Positions 23,501-35,206 of a stretch of 64,000 nt of DNA are shown here, in pieces. This stretch comes from Zea mays (taxonomy: Eukaryota; Streptophyta; Magnoliopsida; Poales; Poaceae): NCBI RefSeq assembly GCF_902167145.1, contig NC_050105.1:114779898-114843897 (forward strand), given 5' to 3'. Each line of letters opens with the position of its first letter. The stretch's first letter is position 1. The notes beneath the pieces were generated by a model, which was given only the letters and a program-made list of their open reading frames with translations, was not told the origin of the DNA and did no database searches. The position numbers and the translations under genes are program-made.

Positions 23501-23854
23501 AATCATCGTTATAAGCTGCAAGAGTCCTTGGATGATGTGATTCGCCTCAGGCAGTTGGTGTCGACCAAAGATGCTGTCATCAAGGATCTGCGTGCTTCCA
23601 AGAAATCAGTCGTTCAGGAGCTAGAAACTGCTCGGTTGGCTGTTAGGGCTGCTGAAGAGACTTCCGCTACTCTGAGGGCCCAGCGCGACAAAGCTATGGA
23701 TAAAGCTATTCGCGCGGGGCGGATCCTGATGAGGAGACCCGGCGTGGTTGTTCCTGACGACATAGTGGCTGACGTGAATGCCGCTCCTGATTCCTCGAGT
23801 CGTCCTTCTTCGTCAGTTGCTCCTGAGAGAACATTACTAAATAGAAAACACTGA
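20569..23854 (+). pseudogene. Antisense spliced gene of the Grande-like element, PF04195-like plus coiled coil
   Basis: The ATG at 20569 opens MAPKRKASSSSVAIIPPID. After a frame change near 20708 the PF04195-like region follows (LALPISPFFRGLLDFYRLNL, LNPNSILQVSVFVHLCEAFL). Another frame change near 21025 leads into a long open frame to 22824 with a nuclear-localisation-like KKKKKRRLRR and four PNGC repeats. Three introns with GT-AG ends keep the frame: exons 22900-23032, 23117-23304 and 23384-23854. The last two encode coiled-coil heptads (DLEEKYSQGQTELA, LQESLDDVIRLRQL). Clean splicing signals argue for a real gene once expressed antisense to gag-pol. The two frameshifts break this copy, unless they are sequencing errors. 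The function is not known. Confidence 0.65.
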
Positions 23855-24032
23855 ATGCTTTGAATGTGTGGTTAATGTGCTCGGATGTTTTGTTAGAGAA
23901 CACTTTTGAATACTGAATGCTACTATTGTTTTCCCATTGTTAGAATTCCACAGTATCTACAATTGTAGAAGTAAATGTAGTGTGATGGTTTTGAAATTTC
24001 GTCATGGGGCATAGAAGTTGCCCTAAAATGGG

Positions 24033-24831
24033 TGATTGCAAACGTGCCGAGTGTGTCGTGCCAACTTAAACCAACCGCTCTATTAGTAGGGCATAGTGGC
24101 CACCCCGAGTTTAGTAAGCGTGAGCATGTCACACCGCCTTAAGTCATTGCCGACTTAAGTCGATTGCTCCGTTAGTAGGGCATAGTGGTCACCCCGAGTT
24201 TAGTAAGCGTGAGCATGTCGCACCGCCTTAAGTCATTGCCGACTTAAGCCGATTGCTCCGTTAGTAAGGCATAGTGGTCACCCCGAGTTAAGTAAGCGTG
24301 AGCATGTCGCACCGCCTTAAGTCATTGCTGACTTAAGCCGATTGCTCCGTTAGTAGGGCATAGTGGTCACCCCGAGTTAAGTAAGCGTGAGCATGTCGCA
24401 CCGCCTTAAGTCATTGCCGACTTAAGCCGATTGCTCCGTTAGTAAGGCATAGTGGTCACCCCGAGTTAAGTAAGCGTGAGCATGTCGCACCGCCTTAAGT
24501 CATTGCTGACTTAAGCCGATTGCTCCGTTAGTAGGGCATAGTGGTCACCCTGAGTTAAGTAAGCGTGAGCATGTCACACCGTCTTAAGTCATTGCCGACT
24601 TAAGCCGATTGCTTCGTTAGTAGGGCATAGTGGTCACCCCGAGTTAAGTAAGCGTGAGCATGTCGCACCGCCTTAAGTCATTGTCGACTTAAGCCGATTG
24701 CTCCGTTAGTAGGGCATAGTGGTCACCCCGAGTTAAGTAAGCGTGAGCATGTTGCACCACCTTAAGTCATTGCGGACTTAAGCTGATTGCTCCGTTAGTA
24801 GGGCATAGTGGTCACCCCGAGTTAAGTAAGT
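24033..24831. repeat. 89-bp satellite-like tandem array, about nine copies
   Basis: GAGCATGTC recurs at 24122, 24211, 24300, 24389, 24478, 24567, 24656 and 24745, exactly 89 bases apart. Each unit has the inverted repeat CTTAAGTC ... GACTTAAG around ATTGCC(G). Some neighbours alternate (AGTAAGGC with GCCGAC versus AGTAGGGC with GCTGAC), suggesting 178-bp dimers. The array lies between pol and the antisense gene in the Grande-like element. Confidence 0.96.
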
Positions 24832-24938
24832 ATGCCAATGGACAGCGAACAATTTGAGTGCCTTTGAAGCCTTTTTATTGATGATATATTTCTCAATTTA
24901 CAGAATACATCGTCATCCCAATAGCTTCTGGGATGTAG

Positions 24939-27900
24939 CTAGGGGTAAAACTTCCTGAGGTGTTCTATGTTCCATGAGTTCCCAATTTCTGTGCCATCCA
25001 TCTGAGTGAGACGATATGATCCCGGCCGAGTGACTTCTGCTACTATGAATGGCCCTTCCTATAGTGGTGACAATTTGTGTTGTCCCTCCCCCGTTAGAAT
25101 TCGGTGGAGGACGAGATCTCCCACTGCGAAGGATCGATGTCGTATGGCCTTATCATGATAGCGCCTCAGAGTTTGCTGATACCGTGCTGATTGAATCACC
25201 GTATTCAATCGCTCTTCTTCGAGTACATCAACATCCTCCAGCCTAGTAGCTTTAGCTTCTGCTATGTTTTTGAAGATTAACCTTGGTGCCCTGAACTTGA
25301 GATCAACAGGTAGCACTGCCTCCGAACCATAGACCATGAAGAAAGGCGTGTTTCCATGCAGAGCTCGACTAGGTTGAGTTCTCAGGCTCCAAACAACATA
25401 CGACAGCTCTCTGATCCACTTCCCTGCGAACTTTTCATTCTTGTCGAAGACTTTCTTTCTAAGCGCCTCCAATATCATCCCGTTAGCTCTTTCGACTTGC
25501 CCGTTGGCTCTTGGGTGTGCCACCGAGGCATATTTGATCTGAATGCTCTTTTGCTCGCAGAAATCGAAGAACTCTGAACTGGTGAAATTAGATCTCAGGT
25601 CAGTTATGATGCTATTCGGTATCCCGAACCTGAATATTATGTCTTGTATGAATTCCACTGCCTTAGCTGAAGTTAGAGAAGCAATGGGTTTGAACTCTAT
25701 CCATTTAGTGAATTTGTCGATAGCAACCAGTACATGAGTGTATCCTCCTTGAGCTTTCTTGAAAGGTCCGATCATATCCAATCCCCAGCACGCGAACGGC
25801 CAAGTTACGGGTATAGTCTGCAGCTGCTGCGCTGGTAGATGTTGCTGCTTTAATAAGTACTGGCAGGCTTCGCACCTCTGGACTAACTCGGCTGCATCAC
25901 TCTTTGTTGTTGGCTAGTAGAAACCTGACCTGAAGACCTTCCCGACCAGGGTCCTGGATGCTGCGTGTACTCCACATTGCCCAGCATGGACCTCATCCAG
26001 AAGTTGTTTTCCAGTAGCTGAGAGAATACATTTCATGAGGACTCCTGATGCGCCCCTTCTATATAGTGTTTCCCCAATGAGTGTATAGTGAGCCGACTGC
26101 CTCGCAATGCGTTCAGCTGTATTTTGTCATCTGGTTCCTCTTCATTCTTTACATATCTGGTGATCGGCTCCCTCCAGTCATCAGAATTTGACGCTGGTTG
26201 GCTCAGAGTGTTACATTCTTCCACCTGATCCATTGAAATGCTCGGGCACGGCACTTCTTGGACGAAAACTCCAGGTGGGACCTGAGTCCGACTGGATCCT
26301 AGTTTGGACAATGCATCAGCTGCCGCGTTGCGGTCTCTCTCCACATGATGAAATTCCAAACCTTCAAATTTGTCTTCTAGTTTCCAGACAGCAGTGCAGT
26401 ATTTTCCCATGGCGTCATTCGAGCAATCCCATTCGTTGTTTATCTGACTTATGACCACCAGAGAATCTCCATATACCATCAGTCTCTTGATGCCCAGTGA
26501 TATGGCAATGTTCAGTCCATGAATCAGAGCTTCGTATTCGGCTGCATTGTTAGATGCCGGGAATAACAATTGAAGAGCATACTTGAGTTGTTCGCCTCTA
26601 GGGGCAATAAAGAGGATCCCCGCGCCTGCTCCCTGCAGCTTCAACGAGCCATCAAAATACATTCGCCACACTTCTGCGGTTTCCGGGTTATCTAGCACCT
26701 GCTGCTCAGTCCATTCTGATACGAAGTCAACCAGTGCTTGAGTTTTGATAGCAGTGCGAGGTCGAAATTCAATGTCATGAGATCCTAGCTCACAGGCCCA
26801 CTTGGCTATTCTCCCGATGGCTTCTTTGTTGTGAAGAATATCTCCTATCAGAAATCCAGTGACTACTATGACTTTGTGGTCGTCGAAGTAGTGACGGAGC
26901 TTGCGTGCAGTTAGAAGTACTGCATATAATAGCTTCTGAACTTGAGGATATTTCTTCTTTGAGGGACCCAGAACTTCACTGATGAAATAAACAGGATGTT
27001 GTACTGGGTATGCATGTCCCTCTTCTGCTCGCTCGACTACCAACACGGTGCTCACCACGTGAGTCATGCAAGAGATATATAATAGCAGATCTTCAGCCGG
27101 TTGAGTCGGCGTGGCTCGGAGCGGCGGTTTCAGCACTGGTGGTGTTGTCAAGAATTTTTTCAACGCATCTAGAGCTTCCTGTGCTTCTAAAGTCCACTGA
27201 AATTTGTCCACCTTCTTGAGTAACTTATAAAATGGTAAGTCTTTCTCTCCCAGCCTGGATATAAATCTGCTTAGAGCTGCCATACATTCGGTGAGTCTTT
27301 GCACTTTGTTTTGTGATTGTGGTGCTTCCATCTTCATGATGGCCTCAATCTTTTCTGGATTGGCTTCAATTCCTCGGTGACTGATAATAAACCCGAGCAA
27401 CTTTCCTGATGGTACTTCGAAAACACATTTTTTGGGATTAAGCTTCTATCTGTATCGATGTAGGCTGTCGAAGACCAGCTGTAAATCCTCAATGAAATTT
27501 TCTGAATTCTCTGTCTTGATCACCATGTCATCCATGTAAGCTTCCACACGCTTGCCCCAGTGATCGGCTAAGCATGTTTGAATAGCTCTCTGATAAGTCG
27601 CTCCAGCGTTTTTGAGGCCGAACGACATGGAGGTATAGCAGAAAGCTCCGAATGGAGTGATGAATGCTGTTTTTTCCTCGACTTCTTTTGCCAGACTGAT
27701 CTGATGATACCCAGAGTAGCAATCCAAGAAAGACAACACAGAACATCCGGTGGTGGAATCTACCACCTGATCTAACCTAGGAAGCCCGAAGGGATCCTTT
27801 GGACAGTGTTTGTTGAGATTCGTATAGTCGACGCACATGCGCCAATCCACTTTATTCTTTTTGAGTACAAGAACAGGATTAGCTAGCCACTCAGGATGCA

Positions 27901-28889
27901 ACACCTCTCTAATAATTCCTGCCGCGATCAAGCGAGCCAACTCAGCACGGATGGCTTCTCTCTTGTCGGGCGTGAAGCGATGTAATTTCTGTCGGATCGG
28001 CTTCGCCTGGGGTAGACCTTCAATTTGTGCTCGGCCAGTTCCCTCGGGACTCCCGGCATATCCGCAGGTTGCCATGCGAATACGTCTCGGTTATCTTGCA
28101 GAAACTGGACGAGCGCGCCTTCCTATTTATCATCCAGACTGGAACTGATGATAGCAGTTTTGCGCTCGTCGGCGAACCCGAGATTGATTCTCTTGGTTTC
28201 TTCAGTCGACCGCATAGAGGTCACGGCTTGAGCTTCATTCGCGGGTATTGCGAGATCTTCCTCAGGCTTAGAATTCGCCTGCGCAGAAGAAGTCGCCGAT
28301 GGTTTGGTGGTGAGGGCCGCCTGAATGGCCACTCGGAAACATTCTGCGGCGCCTTGGAAGTCAGCGCGCACAGTTATGATCCCTTGCTGTCCTGGCATCT
28401 TCAATATCATGTATGTATAATGTGGAATGGCCATGAACTTTGCCAATCTAGGCCTCCCGATGATGGCGTTGTACCCGCAGTCGAAGTTTGCCACCTCGAA
28501 CCTTAGGAACTCGGTTCTGTAGTTCTCCGGAGTTCCGAAGGTGACCGGCATGTAGATGTGGCCCAGCGGGTATTCTCCTTCAGTCGGCACGATGCCGAAG
28601 AAAGGAGTGTCCGACTCGTGGAGCTCTTTGAGGTGAACTCCCAAGCCTTGGAGTGTTCGGGGGAAGGTAACGTTGATGCTGCTCCCCCGTCCACCAATAC
28701 CTTCTTTACCCTGCTCTTTCGGATCACCGGATCAACGAGGAGCGGGTATTTGCCTGGGTGGTCGAAGTTGAGCCACTGATCTGCCCGGGTGAAGGTGATC
28801 GGGTGCTCAGACCATCGGTACGGGGCGGGAGGGCCGGTAGCCGCCACCAGTATCTGACGATCGTTGAGCTTTTGTTGTCTCTTGTTCTC
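24939..28889 (-). pseudogene. Pol of the Grande-like element: protease, RT, two RNase H, integrase
   Basis: Protease-like segment with VKKVLVDGGAAS (DGG in place of the usual DTG/DSG, as in related plant elements), then a frame change near 28660. Reverse transcriptase (28075-27446) has VDYTNLNKHCPKDPFGLPR and the catalytic YMDD in VEAYMDDMVIKT. The RT-linked RNase H follows (27400 on). A second RNase H of the plant/archaeal type follows (WRMYFDGSLKLQGAGAGI, NNAAEYEALIHGL, RDRNAAADALSKL). Integrase has an HHCC finger near 26000-25880, VAIDKFTKW, IITDLRSNFTS and VERANG, ending at the stop 24939-24941. In-frame TAG stops at 25914 and 25059 and several frame changes disable this copy. Confidence 0.85.
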
Positions 28890-30966
28890 CTGTGATCCGT
28901 GTCCGCCGAAGATGACATTGACCTCTCTGTCGACGCGCGGGAAGGCTCCACCTCCTCCCTCCTCCTGCTGCTGAGGTTTTCGCGGTTCTCCTGGTCCTCC
29001 TCGCGGCGGGGGAGGAGGTAGAGGTTGGAAGGGTCGACCGTGCCCGACGGAATGCTTGAAATCCCTGTAGTTCCGGAGGGTGTGGCACATGTCCTTGTGG
29101 TACGGGCACTGGGCAACGAGGATGTCGTCTAGCATGCGTTCGCCTCCACGAGGTCCTCCTCGGGCGCGAGAGGCAGGTGGTCCGGCGGTGTGGACTTCTT
29201 CGCGAGGTCTCTTCTCCCAACGCTTGTCGGGCAGCTGGTTCGTGTCGTGTCGCGGTGCCGCTGGTGCTGGCTTCACTCCTCCGATGAGGTCCTAAGCTCG
29301 CTCATCGGCGGTGATGTAGAGGTCGGCTTCCCGGAACAGCTGCTCGGAGGTAGTTGGCGCCTTCTGTAATATGGTTCGGACGAAGGCCGAGTCATTGGAT
29401 CCCCTGTAGAAGTCCTCGATCACTGCTGCCTCCGAGACCTCGGGGATACGATTTCTCATGGTCTGGAATCTTTTGAGGTATGACCGAAGAGTTTCGTCCC
29501 CTCGGCGCTTGATGGATTTGAGGTCCCATGGTTGCGCCGGTTTGTCGGAGAGAGACTGAAAGTTGGCGGTGAAGCACCGACTAAAGTCGCTCTAGTCGTC
29601 GATGCAGTGTCGGGGTAGGTGTCGCAGCCATTACAGCGCGTCTTGCCCGAGGACGATAGGTAAGTACGCGGTCATTACATCCTCGGTTGCCTCAGCAGCT
29701 CGGGCAGCGGTGGTGTAGACGGCCAGCCAGCCTCCCGGATCCTGCTTAGGTTCATATTTGTCGACATTGGATACCTTGAAGTTAGGGGGCCATTGAATGG
29801 CCCTGAGGCGTGGAGTAAGTGCCGATACTCCACATGTGTCCTCCTGTCGTCGATGATGTTGTCTGTCCCAGGGAGGGGAGTGGTCGTCGTGGTGCCTCGA
29901 CCGTCCCCGGGTGGTGCCACCAGTTGAAGCCGTGGCCGACTCGGTCCTGGTAGCCTGACTCCGTGCTGGGATGTCGTGATCTCGGTCGTACTCTTCCCAG
30001 CGACGAATCTCGTTCTCGTGTTGTCGTTCATGCGAAGCATTGATGGAGCTCTGTGCGTCCCGGCGACTGTTGATGGTGTGTTGTAGATCATTCGGCGGGT
30101 GAGCGAGGGGTAGAAGATGATTGGCTGCTTGAGTGAACAGCCGCCGATAGCCCTCGGCGTCAGGAGTCCGAGGGAGGCCATCAGCTATCCGAGCCAACAC
30201 CCCTTCGACTTCACTCGGCGTGTTCATGGCTCGGGCGAAGTCGGGGTTCAGGTTGCGCCCGAAGAGTGGATTTTCCCGACGTTGTCTTGTTTCCTGTTCG
30301 GCCTGTTCTTGAGCTCGTCGACGATCGCGTCGTCGGGAATTCCTTCTTTCCCTGTAGACACGTTCTTCCGGAGTTTCTCCCATCTCCGAGACCTCGTCTC
30401 GTGATATGGTTGTGTCGGGTCCCGCTCTCCGGCTTCATGATGCCGCCGGATATTTCGGCGTCGGTTCCTTCATCGGCGGGATTCCCGCTGAGGAGGTTCC
30501 TCTCCAGGCGCAGTCGGCTCATCGTCGGAGATGGGGGCGATTCCACTCTCCCGATGAAGAGGACGTCGGGGTAGAAGGGAGTCGTTGTCGCGATGATCTT
30601 CTTCCTGTCTTCCTTAGAGGACGGGGGCACAGGAAGAGCAGCTTGACGACCCGTGGCCTCATTTGCTTCTTTCCTCCTTGTGATCCATGTCCATTCTTCT
30701 GTTGGAGAGGTGGACAGCGAAGTTCTCCGAGTAGACGGACCCTTGGTTCTTGGTTTGCTGAAGGCGGTCTTTTTTTGGAGCGCTAGAGGTTGCGCTTTTT
30801 CCTGCCTCGCCCCGATTTTCTCGGAGATTTCTGAGGAAGGCTTTCTCTCTGGTGGATCCGCGATGCGATGCAGAGTTCCCTCTTCATCCGCTATAGATGA
30901 GATTGTTCCAAAGCAGAACATGGATCCGGGGCGGAGGATGATCTTGTGCTGGAAGGTGACGGCCAT
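28890..30966 (-). pseudogene. Gag of the Grande-like element, broken
   Basis: The likely start is the minus-strand ATG at 30966 (MAVTFQHKIILRPGS), just after the primer-binding site. The reading continues to about 30390 and then changes frame to MGETPEERVYRERRNSRRRD and an Arg/Glu-rich stretch. The retrotransposon gag core is recognisable by WLAVYTTAARAAEATEDVM and LKSIKRRGDETLRSYLKRFQ. A decayed zinc knuckle (CPYHKDMCHTLRNYRDFK) lies at 29060-29108. Stops occur near 29631, 29594 and 29292. The start is inferred from position only. Confidence 0.75.
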
Positions 30967-30991
30967 TGAGCTAGCTTGGATCGATGACACA

Positions 30992-31010
30992 CCCCCTACC
31001 TGGCGCGCCA
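30992..31010 (-). other. Primer-binding site of the Grande-like element
   Basis: Two bases inside the 5' LTR the minus strand reads TGGCGCGCCAGGTAGGGGG. It begins TGG, as expected for pairing with a tRNA CCA end. Which tRNA cannot be said from memory. A related sequence occurs at 7175-7193. Confidence 0.7.
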
Positions 31011-31012
31011 GC

Positions 31013-31639
31013 TGTCGGTGTTTTGGGTCCGACCGCACACCCGGGGTTGCCCCTCAAGGTGCTTTTTTAGGTGCAGGACGGTGTCACCAACTGAGCTCGA
31101 TGGTTCGTGCAAGATGCACGAGGAACAGTGGACAATGGTGTACAGGTTCGGGTCGCTTTGAGATGCGTAACACCCTACGTCCTGGTGAGAATGTTTTGCG
31201 TGGTGGATTACAAGGGAGCTCTCTAGTGCGGGGAACGTAGAGAGTTGGGGTGGATGGCTGGGTTGTGAGTGATTCATCTGAAGGGGTGCCCCTGGGTCTT
31301 ATATACTCGACCATGGGGCATTACATGCAGATATGCTAACAACGCGTGCCTAAGAAATAGTGAACCATCTGAGTCTATCCTCCTATAATTCAGCCGACCC
31401 ATCCTCGCTTGGTTCCGTTGTACGGGGCTCCTGCGCGGGAAGGTCGGGTCACTGTTGTGATCACTGCTCGAATTCGTTGGGCCGTCTGGGCTTGCACCGA
31501 CCCGGCCTTGCGTTAATCCGTTCCACTGGTTGTTCCTCCCAGGCCCACGAGGAGATGACCTTATGAATTATGGGGCCCTTGGGTCTTTCGTGATGTCTTT
31601 TATCCTTCTAGTGGACCCGGGGGATATCTGTCCCCCACA
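31013..31639 (-). repeat. 5' LTR of the Grande-like element
   Basis: Same termini as 17355-17983. Compared by eye there are about twenty substitutions and two single-base indels. The minus-strand TATATAAGACC TATA box is at about 31298-31308. Confidence 0.95.
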
Positions 31640-32252
31640 GTTGGGGGGTATTTATAGCCCCTAACCATTTCCATAGCCGTTGGTGAAGGCTGCTGTCGAT
31701 GGGCGCACCGGACAGTCCGGTGCGCCACCGGACACCCACTGTTTATTGTAGGTGCTCCGCCATGTCAGCTAACCATTAGGGTTTGGAGCTGGTCGACCGT
31801 TGGAACCTTTGTCTTCTTGTGGCACCGGACAGTCCGGTGCCCTCTGACTTCTGCGCTCTAACTTCTGGCTTGCACTGTTCATCGTGGCAGGTGCTTTCGC
31901 AGTCGACCGTTGGCGCATGAGAGTCGTTGTTCCGCTGGCCACCGGACAGTCCGGTGACATACCGGACAGTCCGATGAATTATAGCGGAGCGCGCCCTGGA
32001 ATTACCGAGAGCGACTGGTTTGGAGTTGTACGGCCTAGTGCACCGGACAGTCCGGTGCGCCATTTTCAGCACACTCAAGTCCTTTTTGCTCCAATAAAAT
32101 TGTGTCCCTAACTGATTTTTTTCTTGGTTTGTGTTGAACCTTATGCACCTGTAATACATGAATTCTAGACAAACTAGTTAGTCCATATGTTTGCGTTGGT
32201 CGTCAATCACCAAAATTAATTATAGGAAATGGTTGTCCCAATTTCCCTTTTA
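31640..32252 (-). repeat. 5' LTR of the Ji-like element, right portion
   Basis: Resumes with the duplicated GTTGG, then the TATA region (minus-strand GGGCTATAAATACCCCC at 31648-31663), and ends CCCTTTTA at 32252. Palindromes CACCGGACAGTCCGGTG lie at about 31708, 31825, 31940 and 32041. Confidence 0.92.
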
Positions 32253-35206
32253 GCTACTGACAAGCGAGATCCACGTCTGGATGCACCTATGCCCGCATAC
32301 TGGTAACTGGTCATTGTGCGGTGGGGCCGGGTCATCAGGATCGTCTTCCTAACAGACTTCACCGATCTCCCGCCCGTGAATCTCGCTTCTATCTCAACCC
32401 TTTTCCCCTTTTTCTCGGGCCTCTACATGATCCTCCCAGGTATTTAAGTCAGCTTCCCCGTGACTCCTCTGCATCCCGTTCTACTGACGCCGCGTGACCG
32501 TGAGGGCTAAGAGTCGCCACCGAGGGAACCGAGCGAAGGAAGCGCAGTGCGCCGTCACCTATGCATCACGGGCGTCGCCATTGAGCACCAGTCGGGGAGC
32601 TTCGCCATGACGCGGGGAATGTTTCCATGGCCGAGCCGTAATGGGATGTCCCTCGGGACGTCTTCAATTCCTCGTCGGAGTACTGGAACCACCGGTCGTC
32701 GCGGCCAGCGCTCTGTCGGCTTCCATCTCCAATAGATAACCCCCGCATGTGTTCGCATTCTCTTCCTCTGCGTGTAGCGATGATCGAATCGGTGGTTGGG
32801 GCACTGTCTCATGGGATGGTCGCTCGCCGGTGGGCATGCCGCCTGGGAAAATCGCGGGCGCCGCCGTGCTCGAGGTTGTGAGAACAGGAATAATCCCGCG
32901 TAGTCTAATTTTGTATGTGCGGCTGGGATCGAAGGGGCTTAAACGATTCGGTTGGGAGGATAGTAACCGTTGAGATCGGGATGAGTGGATGTGATTTGGT
33001 GAGGGCGTGGGTGCCGTCCGATCCAACTCAGACGGATGAGATTAGAAGCGAGGTGTACTGGTTCGGATTTCGGTCTCAGTCGTCCGATACAAAACGTACA
33101 CGTGAGATTTGATCTGAGAAATTTAAATCGGGGGCGTTAGCTTGTGATCGGAGGGCCCTCGGCGCTGTGTTGGTCCGCAGAACCTGGATTTAATCCGAAC
33201 CATCGGATTGAAATCCTGCGGCCAGATTTCGCGGATACCTCTTCGGCCAGAGATCTTGCATAAGAAACCCTAAGCTTTTTACAAAGTAACCCGGCGTCCT
33301 AGCCTTTGGTAGAACTCTTACTAACAGGTCCCAGATTTTATGATTTTAACCCCGAGACTTCTGAAATTCTCACCCGCAGTCCAAAAGATTTCAGAATATA
33401 GAAAATAAAACTAGAAAATTGAATTTCGAATATAGAAATAACTCTATAAACTTAGATAATCCATAACTTGCTCATTTCAAGTCTGTTTCAATCCGTCCAA
33501 GTTGCGTTAGCTTCGTAATAAAATTATCTAAACTTTGGTAACCTTATTTTAGCATGTAACATGTTTTTAAATAATTAATTTGTTTACCCTATGTTCATTG
33601 GATTAACTTCTCTAATTAAAATTAAAGTAATGTTTTCAATCCCTAGTTATAATTTGACTAAAATATGTTTGTTTCTAATCAAGTTATAACTTGGATTAAA
33701 ATTAAATTAATGGTTTCTTAGGAATATCTTTCTCAAATAATTTATAATAATCAACATAGAACATAGTTTTCATGTTAATCACATAAACCTACGAAAAGTC
33801 ATAACTTTATAACCTTAACTCTGAATTTAGCGATTCTTGAATCCACGATGTTTGTTATTATGCAGTTGGTTCTTATATTTGGTGTGATGTTAATTTTGCA
33901 TATACCATGTTTGTTGTATTGCTACGAATAGCAGTGAGGTCACGAGAATCTGAAGAGCAAGTTGGTACCTGGAATCTCAAGTCTCAGGTAAGTTGTGCCC
34001 TTAATTACTTTTATTTACCTAATAATGTTATCTATAATCATTTTGGCATGCATAGGCTTAATGTTGATGGGACCCAATAGGTCACCCTAGTTTGGTTATC
34101 TTTACACCTTGTTTACCCCTGAACTTTTGGAGAGTCTTTGCTATTGCTCAATATGGTTTTGGGATTAATATTACATTATGATTATGTTCCAATTATACGG
34201 TTGTTTTACTTATTGTTCATGACAAGATCATTATATTAATTGGAACATCGAGTTTAACTTGAGAAACACGTGCCACCACAAGGGTGGAATGGGACGCCCT
34301 TGGCTGACTAACTAGGAAAGCTAGTGGAGGACTACCTTACCCGAAAGGGGCAAGGGAAGTAGGGAGTAGACGTGTAGGGAGGTTCTCGGGTTGATTTTGC
34401 TGCGATGACGGTCAGATGGGGGATTCCTGCATTATTCTTCCTAGAAACTGTAGCGGATTTTCTGAAGCTGGTAGAACTTTGTAAAGGCCTCGTAGTGGAT
34501 CCCTAGCCATTCACCTCAGAAGTGTCTAAGGGCCTTGCAAACCCTAGCGAGATGGGATACACGACTTGTGGGTACAGGGTACAACCTCTGCAGAGTGAAA
34601 ACTGGTATACTAGTCGTGCTCGCGGTCATGAGCAGCTCAGGACTCTCGCATGATTAATTTATAGAATTAAATTTAATTTGTCATATGCATTGCATTGTGG
34701 GTGTTGTTATCAATTTTGATCTACTACTTATTTGGGTTGGTATCTACTTACATTTAGTAATTGCTAATAAAATTTTGACCAACTTTAAAAGTGATGATCG
34801 GCTTTAACCATCCTCTTGGGTAAGCCTTACACTTCACATGGGCTCCCACCTTTGGCGAGTTCATGCACATACCACAACTTGTTGAGCGATTAACATATGT
34901 GAGCTCACTCTTGCTATCTCACACCCCCACAGGTCAAGAATAGGTACCGCAGGATGAGACGTATGGAGGATGCTGTGATGAGTTCGTGAGAGGTCTAGGA
35001 CGTCGTCTCCCAATCAACTTTGGGTGGCTGAATCGTTGTCTTCGTATGATGTAATTATTTAATTATTTTATACAGAACTCATATTATATAATAAAGATGT
35101 AACATTCGTTTCTGTACCATAAGTCATCATATATATAAAACTTAATCCTAACACATTTGGTGATTACGTTCGCGCTGAGTTCCTAAAACTCGGGTGTGAC
35201 AAAAAG

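Larger units (their letters stand above)
17355..31639 (-). mobile_element. Grande-like Ty3/gypsy retrotransposon, 14.3 kb
   Basis: LTRs of 629 and 627 bases flank the element, with the perfect 5-bp duplication GTTGG outside. The minus strand carries gag and pol with order protease, reverse transcriptase, RNase H, a second RNase H and integrase. Dual RNase H indicates the Tat lineage. About 7 kb between pol and the 3' LTR holds tandem repeats and antisense genes. Size, LTR length and the antisense genes match the maize Grande family as I recall it. The two LTRs differ at roughly twenty positions by eye, so insertion is fairly recent. Pol has nonsense mutations, so it is probably not autonomous. 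Confidence 0.85.
10605..32252 (-). mobile_element. Ji-like Sirevirus (Ty1/copia), internally deleted, host of the Grande-like insertion
   Basis: Two LTRs (10605-11823 and 16796-32252, the latter split) flank a minus-strand gag and a truncated pol. GCTAC flanks the element at 10600-10604 and 32253-32257. Without the nested Grande-like element it is about 7.36 kb, shorter than a complete Ji-type element (about 9.5 kb), because most of integrase and all of reverse transcriptase are deleted at about 13232. It has tRNA-iMet-type primer complementarity, multiple polypurine tracts and CACCGGACAGTCCGGTG palindromes, all Sirevirus features. It could move only with proteins supplied in trans. Confidence 0.88.
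8848..35201 (+). mobile_element. 3.5-kb solo LTR (Ty3/gypsy-like), carrying nest A
   Basis: The left end reads TGTAGCACCT and the right end GGTGTGACA, imperfectly complementary ends of TG...CA type. AAAAG occurs immediately outside both (8843-8847 and 35202-35206). Removing the Helitron (9033-10246) and the Ji-like insertion with its duplication leaves about 3.49 kb with no internal protein domain, so it is a solo LTR. The right part contains CAACCTCTGCAGAGTGAAAA and CGTGCTCGCGGTCATGAGCA, strings I associate with grass gypsy LTRs. A TATTTAAG at about 32451 may be its TATA box. LTRs of this size occur in Tekay/Prem1-like families, but that name is a guess. Confidence 0.75.

Noticed and set aside
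24033..24831. CRISPR-like regular repeats
   Set aside because: Units are contiguous 89-bp tandem copies without unique spacers, in a plant retrotransposon.
30211..31240. Several long plus-strand ORFs over the Grande-like gag leader
   Set aside because: They overlap recognisable minus-strand gag sequence and have no family resemblance, unlike the real antisense genes further on.
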